Assembly: GCA_023228025.1 (NCBI GenBank)
Contig: JALOCD010000004.1
Location: 15,888-79,887 of the forward strand
DNA length: 64,000 nucleotides
Direction: 5' to 3'
Source: Prolixibacteraceae bacterium
GTDB lineage: Bacteria; Bacteroidota; Bacteroidia; Bacteroidales; Prolixibacteraceae
Part shown: positions 57,588 to 64,000 of the stretch, piece after piece
Position numbering within the stretch: position 1 is the stretch's first letter
Layout: the number at the start of each line of letters is the position of its first letter
Program-made: the position numbers and the translations under genes
The notes under the pieces: generated by a model
What the model was told of the DNA's origin: nothing
Databases searched by the model: none
What the model saw: the letters and a program-made list of their open reading frames with translations, nothing else

Positions 57588-57920
57588 CTATTCAGCCAGT
57601 TCTTCCAGCTGAATCATCAACTGATCTTTGCGTACTTTATCCCCCACTGTTACGAGAACCTCCTTCACCGTGCCTGCAAATGGCATTTCAAGAATGGTCT
57701 GCATTTTCATGGCTTCATATTTGAGCAATTTATCCCCGGCGTGAACATCCTGACCCGGTTTTACATAAACCTCTAAAATCGTGCCAGGAATAAAAGAGCG
57801 TATTTCGTTCAGGTCAGCCGGCTGCCACTTCTTCCGCATACCGTATTTCTTGGTAAGCAGTGTATAGTATTGTGCCGTGTTGACGACGAACACTTCGTAT
57901 TTTGGTTTATTATCTTCCAT
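57588..57920 (-). CDS. Biotin carboxyl carrier protein of an acyl-CoA carboxylase or decarboxylase
   Basis: A 110-residue biotinyl-domain protein. The biotin attachment site is 'LKYEAMKMQTILEMP', with Lys72 carrying biotin. The short N-terminal segment ('KYEVFVVNTAQYYTLLTKKY') is a docking region. It lies 29 bases downstream of the carboxyltransferase gene, so the two form a functional pair that moves carboxyl groups between biotin and an acyl-CoA (propionyl-CoA or methylmalonyl-CoA are the usual substrates in this phylum). Confidence 0.9.
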   Translation of the reverse strand: MEDNKPKYEVFVVNTAQYYTLLTKKYGMRKKWQPADLNEIRSFIPGTILEVYVKPGQDVHAGDKLLKYEAMKMQTILEMPFAGTVKEVLVTVGDKVRKDQLMIQLEELAE

Positions 57921-57949
57921 AATGGACTTTTATTAAGATCAATTGATGA

Positions 57950-59494
57950 TCAGAATGGAGGTATTCCATGTTTCTTTGCCGGTCTCTTATCAACTTTATG
58001 TTCTGAAATCTCGAGAGAATGAATCAGGCGCGCACGGGTTTCGAGTGGCTCAATCACCTCATCGATGTAACCTTTGGAGGCAGCGACAAATGGATTGGCA
58101 AACTTATCCTTGTACTCCTGAACTTTCTGTTTGCGCATTTCAGCCGGATTTTCAGCCTCATCAATCTCTTTGCGGAAAACAATATTCGCTGCGCCTTCGG
58201 GACCCATTACCGCAATTTCTGCTGTTGGCCAAGCGTAAACGAAGTCGGCGCCCAGGTGACGTGAGTTCATGGCAATGTAACCTCCTCCATAGGCTTTCCG
58301 AATGATTACAGTTACCTTCGGAACAGTCGCCTCACTGTATGCATACAAAAGTTTGGCGCCATGGCGGATCACGCCTGAGTGCTCCTGATCAACTCCTGGC
58401 AGGTAACCCGGCATGTCTTCAAGTGTCACGATAGGAATATTGAAAGCATCACAGTAGCGAACAAAACGAGCAGCTTTATCAGAACTGTCGCAATCCAGAA
58501 CACCTGCCAGGTACATTGGTTGATTGGCAACAAAACCTACTGTATTCCCGGCAATACGGCCAAATCCGATGACGATGTTACGGGCAAAAAGCTCCATAAC
58601 CTCAAAAAAGTCGGAGCTATCCGAAATTGCTTTAATGATGTCGCGGATATCATAAGGATAATGCGGGTCACTCGGGACAATGTCCTCGATGCTTATGGGA
58701 AAGGTCGGAGCCTGGGTTGGGAAGCGTAGCGCCTTCTGGGTATTGTTCCATGGAATAAAGGAGATCAGTTTCTTGATCTGCTCGAAACACTCATCTTCGC
58801 TAAGTGCATAGAAATGTGCATTCCCGGTAACTTCACTGTGGACCAGCGCCCCTCCAAGCTCTTCCATCGAAATCTCTTCGCCCAGAACTGTTTTTATCAC
58901 ACTTGGGCCGGTAATAAACATCTTTGAAATGTTCTCAACCACGAATACGAAATCGGTAAGGGCCGGTGAATAAACCGCACCACCGGCACAAGGTCCGAGA
59001 ATAACCGACAATTGCGGAATAACGCCTGAAGCCTCTGTGTTGCGATAAAATATCTCACCGTATCCCGCTAATGAGTTGACACCTTCCTGAATACGCGCAC
59101 CGCCCGAATCGTTGATCCCAATGATTGGAACCCGCATTTTAAGGGCGTGGTCCATAATCTTGGTAATCTTGCGGGCATGCATCAGACCCAAAGATCCTCC
59201 TGCAACGGTAAAATCCTGCGCATAAATACAGACAGGCTGATTGTACATGGTACCGGTACCAATGATGACACCATCACCGTGCAATACCTTTTTCTCCATA
59301 TCGAAATCCTTTCCGGTATGCTCTACAAAGAGATCATACTCATGAAAAGAGTTCTCGTCCAGAATCGCTTTGATCCTTTCGCGGGCAGTTTTTTTGCCCA
59401 TGGCAACCTGTTTCCCAATGGCCGCTTCGCCACCACCTTGCTGAGCCTCTTTTTTTCTTCTGCGAAGGTCTAGGATGTTTCTTTTTAATGACAT
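57950..59494 (-). CDS. Acyl-CoA carboxyltransferase subunit (propionyl-CoA carboxylase beta / MmdA type)
   Basis: A 514-residue crotonase-fold carboxyltransferase of usual length. Motifs: 'AQDFTVAGGSLGLMHARKIT', 'GINDSGGARIQEGVNSLAGY', 'GPCAGGAVYSPALTDFVF', 'GFVANQPMYLAGVLDCDSSD' and 'RKAYGGGYIAMNSRHLGADF'. It carries out the half reaction between carboxybiotin and propionyl-CoA/methylmalonyl-CoA. Whether it acts as a biotin-dependent carboxylase or as a sodium-pumping decarboxylase cannot be decided, because neither the biotin carboxylase nor the membrane beta subunit is in the window. Confidence 0.92.
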   Translation of the reverse strand: MSLKRNILDLRRRKKEAQQGGGEAAIGKQVAMGKKTARERIKAILDENSFHEYDLFVEHTGKDFDMEKKVLHGDGVIIGTGTMYNQPVCIYAQDFTVAGGSLGLMHARKITKIMDHALKMRVPIIGINDSGGARIQEGVNSLAGYGEIFYRNTEASGVIPQLSVILGPCAGGAVYSPALTDFVFVVENISKMFITGPSVIKTVLGEEISMEELGGALVHSEVTGNAHFYALSEDECFEQIKKLISFIPWNNTQKALRFPTQAPTFPISIEDIVPSDPHYPYDIRDIIKAISDSSDFFEVMELFARNIVIGFGRIAGNTVGFVANQPMYLAGVLDCDSSDKAARFVRYCDAFNIPIVTLEDMPGYLPGVDQEHSGVIRHGAKLLYAYSEATVPKVTVIIRKAYGGGYIAMNSRHLGADFVYAWPTAEIAVMGPEGAANIVFRKEIDEAENPAEMRKQKVQEYKDKFANPFVAASKGYIDEVIEPLETRARLIHSLEISEHKVDKRPAKKHGIPPF

Positions 59495-59658
59495 AATCTG
59501 TAGCTGTTTACTTATGTTTTGTCCTAAATAAGAACTGATTTTTGGTCAAAATATGGTGTGACAAAAATACAAAAATTATTCTCTTTGGCTTTATAAGCAG
59601 GAAGATTGCACGCTAAAGTTTAGGGAAAGGATCCCTTATAAACTGATACTCAATTGAA

Positions 59659-60750
59659 TTATTTAGACGCCCATTTATAAAGTACAAGGGCAATCATGGC
59701 GTAAATTATATTTGGAAGCCACACTGCGAGCAAAATATTAAATCCTGCCTTAAAGGCAAAAATAGTACTAACTTGCATAAACATAATGTAAGAAAAACTG
59801 AGCAACAGTCCCAAACCAAGATGAATGCCAATTCCTCCCCTGGTCTTTCTGGAGGCGAGTGAAACGCCAATGATGGTCAAAATAAAAGTACTTATTGGCC
59901 CTGAGGTACGCTGATATTTTTCCTTTTCATAACTGGATACATTATCTACACCTCTCAATTTCAAATCTTTAATGTATTTATTTAGTTGCCAGTAATCCAT
60001 GGTTTCCTCCTTGGAACTCTGCTGCCCAAATTCACCCGGAGTCATCTTAAGTGTCGAGTCAATCTGTGTGCCTTTGGAAATCTTTTCCACATTGCTACTC
60101 ATATCCCTGACAAAATAGTCGTGGATCACCCACTTCTTTCTTTCACGGTCCCACTTGATGTAATCTGCCATCAATTTTGATTTTAGCTTAGTTCCCTCAA
60201 ATTTTTCGATGGTAAACTTATAACCCACATCACTTCGGTTGTCGTAACTTCTCATGTAAATAAAAAGCCCGGGTTCCAACTGCCTGTGAATGTTTCTATC
60301 GGTATTGATGTATTCATTTTTAATGTATGTGGTACGAAAATTTACCCTCGACAAGGCTGTAGGAGGGATGACGAAATTGCCCAAAATCCACGACATGCCG
60401 GCAATAATTCCTGAGGCGACCAGGTAAGGCCGCATCATTCTGCGGTAGCTGATCCCACTCGATTGCATGGCTATTATCTCAGAGTTGTAAGCCATTTTTG
60501 AGGTAAAATAGATGACCGCAATGAAGGTAAACAACGCACTGAAAAGATTGGTGAAATAGGGAATAAAGGGAAGGTAATAATCGAAGATGATGGCTTTCAA
60601 GGGAGCTTTTTTTGAGATAAAGTCATCAATATTTTCAGAGATGTCAAAAATGATCGAAATACTAATAATCAAAGCGATAGCCAGGAAAAATGTTCCCAGG
60701 TATTTTTTGATGATGTATCTGTCTATGCGTTGTAAATACTTCTTGGCCAT
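59659..60750 (-). CDS. YjgP/YjgQ-family permease (LptG-like)
   Basis: A 363-residue inner-membrane protein of the LptF/LptG family, close to the E. coli length. It shows 'IIKKYLGTFFLAIALIISIS', the motif 'NSEIIAMQSSGISYRRMMRP', a periplasmic beta-jellyroll region, and 'FILTIIGVSLASRKTRGGIG' before the last two helices. Together with the 488-residue paralogue at 30615 it could form the LptFG pair. It is 28 bases downstream of tgt in the same direction, a common gene pair in Bacteroidota. Confidence 0.9.
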   Translation of the reverse strand: MAKKYLQRIDRYIIKKYLGTFFLAIALIISISIIFDISENIDDFISKKAPLKAIIFDYYLPFIPYFTNLFSALFTFIAVIYFTSKMAYNSEIIAMQSSGISYRRMMRPYLVASGIIAGMSWILGNFVIPPTALSRVNFRTTYIKNEYINTDRNIHRQLEPGLFIYMRSYDNRSDVGYKFTIEKFEGTKLKSKLMADYIKWDRERKKWVIHDYFVRDMSSNVEKISKGTQIDSTLKMTPGEFGQQSSKEETMDYWQLNKYIKDLKLRGVDNVSSYEKEKYQRTSGPISTFILTIIGVSLASRKTRGGIGIHLGLGLLLSFSYIMFMQVSTIFAFKAGFNILLAVWLPNIIYAMIALVLYKWASK

Positions 60751-60778
60751 CTCTGCAAAGGTAATATTGTAAACTCAA

Positions 60779-61909
60779 TCAGAGCCTGGTGTGCAACTTT
60801 TTTACCATCTCCTCTTTCCAGTGCTTAAAAGTACCCTGAAAAATCTGAATTCTTGCTTCATCAACAAGCCAAAGATAAAAAGCCAGGTTGTGTATGCTGC
60901 CAATCATTGGTCCAAGCATCTCCCCTGCCTGAAAAAGGTGACGCAGGTAGGCCCTGGTATATTGTTGATCGACGAAGGATGTGCCATCCGGATCGACCGG
61001 GGTGAAATCTGTGGCCCATTTGTTGTTTCTGATGTTGATTACACCTTCCCGCGTAAACAACATGCCGTTGCGGCCATTTCGGGTTGGCATCACACAATCA
61101 AACATATCTATGCCCCTGTCAATTCCCTCCAGGATGTTCACCGGATTTCCGACCCCCATCAGGTAACGAGGCCTATCGGCTGGCAAAACTTGATTGACAA
61201 CCTCTATCATGGCATACATATCTTCCTCCTTCTCTCCAACTGAGAGACCACCAATGGCATATCCATCAGCCTGATAGGTCGCAACATGTTCGGCAGCCCT
61301 GATCCTTAAATCCGGGTATACACAACCCTGTACGATGGGGAATAACGTTTGTTCGTACCCATATTTAGGAATAGTGGAAGCAAACTGGTTCATGCATCGA
61401 TCGAGCCACCGTTGAGTCAATTCAAGTGACCGTTTGGCATAGTCATAATCTGCATCGCCCGGGGTACATTCGTCAAAAGCCATCATGATGTCGGCCCCAA
61501 TGGATCTCTGAATGTCAACCACGCGCTCAGGTGTGAACAAATGACGAGAGCCATCAATGTGCGATTGAAATTTCGCCCCCTCTTCGGTAATTTTGCGGAT
61601 ATCGCCAAGCGAAAAGACCTGAAAACCTCCGCTGTCTGTCAGAATAGGCTTATCCCAGCCATTGAAACGGTGTAAACCCCCGGCACGCTCAAGGACCTCA
61701 ATGCCCGGGCGTAAATATAAGTGGTAAGTGTTTCCCAATATAATCCGTGCTTTGATATCCTCTTTCAGATCTTTGAAATGGATACCCTTCACTGAACCGA
61801 CCGTACCAACCGGCATAAAAACCGGAGTCTCAACCACCCCATGTGCTGTATGGAACTTTCCTGCCCGTGCCTTAGTGTCGCTGCCAGTTTGCTGTAATTC
61901 GAACTTCAT
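60779..61909 (-). CDS. tgt: Queuine tRNA-ribosyltransferase
   Basis: A 376-residue Tgt that swaps guanine-34 for preQ1 in tRNAs with GUN anticodons. The active-site base Asp92 is in 'ILTDSGGFQVFSLG' and the nucleophile Asp in 'DMFDCVMPTRNGRNGMLFTR'. 'YAIGGLSVGEKEEDMY' lines the pocket. The zinc-binding cysteines of E. coli Tgt (CxCxxC near the end) are missing: the matching stretch reads 'VDPDGTSFVDQQYTRAYLRH', although the later 'IGSIHNLAFYLWLV' His is kept. I recall the same zinc-less ending from other Bacteroidota Tgt, so it is probably lineage-specific and not a defect. Confidence 0.95.
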   Translation of the reverse strand: MKFELQQTGSDTKARAGKFHTAHGVVETPVFMPVGTVGSVKGIHFKDLKEDIKARIILGNTYHLYLRPGIEVLERAGGLHRFNGWDKPILTDSGGFQVFSLGDIRKITEEGAKFQSHIDGSRHLFTPERVVDIQRSIGADIMMAFDECTPGDADYDYAKRSLELTQRWLDRCMNQFASTIPKYGYEQTLFPIVQGCVYPDLRIRAAEHVATYQADGYAIGGLSVGEKEEDMYAMIEVVNQVLPADRPRYLMGVGNPVNILEGIDRGIDMFDCVMPTRNGRNGMLFTREGVINIRNNKWATDFTPVDPDGTSFVDQQYTRAYLRHLFQAGEMLGPMIGSIHNLAFYLWLVDEARIQIFQGTFKHWKEEMVKKLHTRL

Positions 61910-62023
61910 TCAAAAGATTTCAAGCCGCAAAGATAGTCATTAAAGCAAAATAACATTTCCAACCACTTATTGTACTCATTAAAAAAAACTGATAAAAACG
62001 AGGGTACTTAACAAGGCATTGTG

Positions 62024-62031
62024 TATTTTTG
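62024..62031 (+). promoter_or_regulatory. -7 box of the GT2-sigma operon
   Basis: TATTTTTG fits TAnnTTTG and lies 18 bases before the ATG at 62050. No clear TTTG is at the -33 position. Confidence 0.35.
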
Positions 62032-62049
62032 AACACTTTTGTTTGAATT

Positions 62050-63186
62050 ATGGCAGTAGAATTTGGAGGTTTTCAATTTTCGATCGAAGAGTTCATAGGA
62101 CTAGTTGTTTTTGGACTGTCTTTTTTGGTACAGCTATTTTATTTGATTCTACTGATAAAGTTTATTTTCAGCGGAAAACAAAAAAACAAGGAACCGAACC
62201 TCCCCTCCATTTCCATCGTAGTTACATCGCGCAATTATCTCGAACAACTACGGGAACTATTGCCAACATTGCTTACACAGGACTATCCCGATTTTGAGAT
62301 TGTGGTGGTGGATGATTGCTCCACAGACGGTACCGACTGGTTGCTTGCAGAACTCAAAATTAGTCATGGCAACCTGAAAACAACCAAAATTATCCAGGAG
62401 ACTGATTTTCCCAATGCCCTTGCTATCACCATAGGTGTCAGAGCCTCCAGCAAAGTGTGGTTGGTATTCTTAAGTCCGCTTTGCAGGATTCCAGACAACC
62501 AATGGCTAAGAGATTATGCGCAAAGGCTCGAACCGGACAAAGAGGTGTCAATTGGTTATATGCATTTCAACCAAGCCACCGGGAATTACAAAAGCTGGTT
62601 GCGTTTTGAAAATTTCACCTCCTTCCTGCTTTCAGGAGCAGGCCAGGCCTGCGGTCTTGCAATGCCGGTATTTGAATACAACATGGCCTATCGTCGTGAA
62701 ACATTTCTTGATTTACGCGGATTTGCTGCTGTGCTTGATTCTCCCTTCAGTGAAAATGAGCTGTTCATTAACAAGATTGGCAATAGAAAAAATACGGTTG
62801 TCCTTAACAACAAAACCACACCCGTTGCTTTTACAGGCGAAACCGAATGGATCGATCTGGTTGAATTCAAGAAAAAACAGCTGATGCTTAGACGAAAGTT
62901 CTCAGCCGGTCAACGGTTTTTCCGCACACTCAACTTAATCAGCAGATTAACGTTAACGGCATCGCTCATTTTATTATTGATCGTTTCACCATTGTTGTAC
63001 TGGATCCTGGGGATTTGGGGCTTCTTACTACTATTTGAAATGACCTGGATTGGTGTGGCAACAAAAAAAGTGGGGGAAAAGAACTTCTTACCCATGTTGC
63101 TCATTTATAAGGCATTTCTTCCTTTTATCAACATCTACTTTGTAATAGTCCAATTATTCACAGGCCAAAAAAGAAAATGGAAATAG
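62050..63186 (+). CDS. Membrane GT2 glycosyltransferase
   Basis: A 378-residue protein. An N-terminal transmembrane segment (about 14-38) is followed by a GT-A domain: 'SIVVTSRNYLEQLRELLPTL', 'FEIVVVDDCSTDGTDWLLAE'; the later DxD region is weak ('WLVFLSPLCRIPDNQW'). Two or three helices close it (about 300-365). The layout is that of processive or lipid-associated GT2 enzymes. The weak DxD makes catalytic activity less certain. It overlaps the sigma factor gene by ten bases. Confidence 0.82.
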   Translation: MAVEFGGFQFSIEEFIGLVVFGLSFLVQLFYLILLIKFIFSGKQKNKEPNLPSISIVVTSRNYLEQLRELLPTLLTQDYPDFEIVVVDDCSTDGTDWLLAELKISHGNLKTTKIIQETDFPNALAITIGVRASSKVWLVFLSPLCRIPDNQWLRDYAQRLEPDKEVSIGYMHFNQATGNYKSWLRFENFTSFLLSGAGQACGLAMPVFEYNMAYRRETFLDLRGFAAVLDSPFSENELFINKIGNRKNTVVLNNKTTPVAFTGETEWIDLVEFKKKQLMLRRKFSAGQRFFRTLNLISRLTLTASLILLLIVSPLLYWILGIWGFLLLFEMTWIGVATKKVGEKNFLPMLLIYKAFLPFINIYFVIVQLFTGQKRKWK

Positions 63187-63785
63187 TTCAGGGTCAGTCG
63201 GGTAACGCAAAAAGAGATATCGAATTGGTAGAAGCTGCCCGTAATGGGAATGAAAGGGCTTACACCGATCTGATGAAACGTTACAAGGATACCATCTATT
63301 TTATGTTGCTTAAGATGGTAAATAACCGGACAGATGCGGAGGATCTTACGATAGAAGCATTTGGAAAAGCTTTCACCAACATTCACCAATATACACCTCA
63401 GTACGCCTTCAGTACCTGGCTTTTTCGGATAGCCTCCAACAATGCCATTGATTTTATGCGCAAGAAAAGGGCAGTGACAGTTCCACTTGAACCCACCTCG
63501 GGCGACAAGCAGGTTGGCGGTGATTACAACTACAATGCAAGGGCCGATGGGTACAATCCCGAAGAGAGTATTATCAGGGACCAAAATTCGCAAATCCTTC
63601 GCAGGATGGTGGCAAAATTGAAACCGCGATACCGTAAATTGCTTGAACTGCGCTACTTTCAGGAGTACTCCTACGATGAAATTGCCAAAGAACTGGACTT
63701 ACCTCTTGGCACAGTCAAAGTGCAGCTTTTCCGTTCCCGTGAAATGCTTTTTGAGTTGCTGAAGAACAATGAAATAGCGAAATAA
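63177..63785 (+). CDS. ECF-type sigma-70 factor
   Basis: A 202-residue sigma factor with only regions 2 and 4. Region 2: 'AYTDLMKRYKDTIYFMLLKM', 'TDAEDLTIEAFGKAFTNIHQ', 'YAFSTWLFRIASNNAIDFMR'. Region 4: 'LKPRYRKLLELRYFQEYSYD', 'EIAKELDLPLGTVKVQLFRS', a clean helix-turn-helix. No anti-sigma gene is visible in the 200 bases that follow, and the gene overlaps the GT2 gene by ten bases (63177-63186), so its level follows that gene. It belongs to a widespread Bacteroidota group whose control is not obvious from sequence. Confidence 0.92.
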   Translation: MEIVQGQSGNAKRDIELVEAARNGNERAYTDLMKRYKDTIYFMLLKMVNNRTDAEDLTIEAFGKAFTNIHQYTPQYAFSTWLFRIASNNAIDFMRKKRAVTVPLEPTSGDKQVGGDYNYNARADGYNPEESIIRDQNSQILRRMVAKLKPRYRKLLELRYFQEYSYDEIAKELDLPLGTVKVQLFRSREMLFELLKNNEIAK

Positions 63786-64000
63786 TTAAAAATTACAAAT
63801 TAAAGATTAAAGATTGTGAGCCGTTTGTGTTCTCGTTTTGTTCAATGTGCAGTAGCCAATTAATTTGTAATCTGTAATTTGTAATCCAATGTCGTTTAGT
63901 TAAGAAAACCTTCTAAAGGTATTGATTTTATTGATATTTTGATCAAAATTGTTCTTTGAAATGTTTGTAGTTAGCGGATAATTTTTTATCTTGTGGGATA
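63785..64000. repeat. Short-period inverted repeat and right edge
   Basis: The left arm ('attaaaaattacaaattaaa', from 63784) and right arm (63859-63887, 'taatttgtaatctgtaattt') are complementary and follow the sigma factor stop. They are of the same unit family as 37108-37265 and 42484-42575. The last about 110 bases, to the edge, are AT-rich with no gene seen. Confidence 0.65.

Overview
The window is a chromosomal piece of a Bacteroidota bacterium, most likely Bacteroidales/Marinilabiliales-like. The evidence is the gene content (FISUMP lipoproteins, START-like domain protein, DUF5522, fused RibBA, short AMP nucleosidase, Tgt without the zinc cysteines, paired YjgP/YjgQ permeases), TAnnTTTG-type -7 promoter elements in front of several genes, and intergenic short-period inverted repeats of a kind common in this phylum. 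Genus and species cannot be read from it.

Layout. 1-8,000: a scarred accessory zone with a secreted protein, a 641-residue repeat lipoprotein ending in a FISUMP domain, about 1.5 kb of palindromes and gene scraps, a truncated TolC-type gene, a Lipoprotein_15-repeat lipoprotein, a PagL-like 3' fragment and a hybrid histidine kinase. 8,000-10,400: a small regulatory island (two divergent DNA-binding proteins over a palindromic control region, and a Bro-N protein). 10,400-15,600: dnaK, a NagX-like membrane protein, panB and an RluA-type pseudouridine synthase. 15,670-20,533: a phosphate-uptake operon read leftward (outer-membrane porin, pstS, pstC, pstA, pstB). Divergent from it lie an FNR-like regulator and an Rrf2 regulator, both carrying cysteines suited to Fe-S clusters. 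22,100-29,200: a second FISUMP lipoprotein and five co-directional genes for exported proteins that I cannot assign to a known system. 29,600-29,910: tRNA-Met with a decayed tandem copy. 30,185-47,480: mostly housekeeping genes (LptF-type permease, ribBA, fmt, glucosaminidase, cdd, recR, amn, holA, rhomboid protease, class IV aminotransferase, YqgE, DivIC/FtsB-like, pruA) plus a membrane histidine kinase. 47,500-53,980: a glycan-assembly cluster (deacetylase, three glycosyltransferase types, GT87-like membrane protein, FkbM methyltransferase). 54,180-63,785: proline dehydrogenase, OmpH/Skp-like chaperone, glycosyltransferases, a biotin-dependent carboxyltransferase pair, LptG-type permease, tgt and an ECF sigma factor.

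How genes work together. The porin and Pst proteins form a complete route for phosphate from outside the cell to the cytoplasm; phoU is not in the window. Proline dehydrogenase and PruA together oxidise proline to glutamate, though they sit 9 kb apart. The two YjgP/YjgQ proteins at separate loci could be the LptF and LptG halves of the LPS exporter. The carboxyltransferase and biotin-carrier genes form a two-gene operon.

Most worth a second look: the tandem FNR/Rrf2 pair under a palindrome-containing promoter; the five-gene exported cluster with a shared helical module at opposite ends of two neighbouring proteins; the tRNA-plus-terminator tandem duplication; and the family of short-period inverted repeats placed at gene ends, one of which supplies the stop codons of two convergent genes. 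All functional statements come from reading translated sequence and known family motifs; no database search was run.
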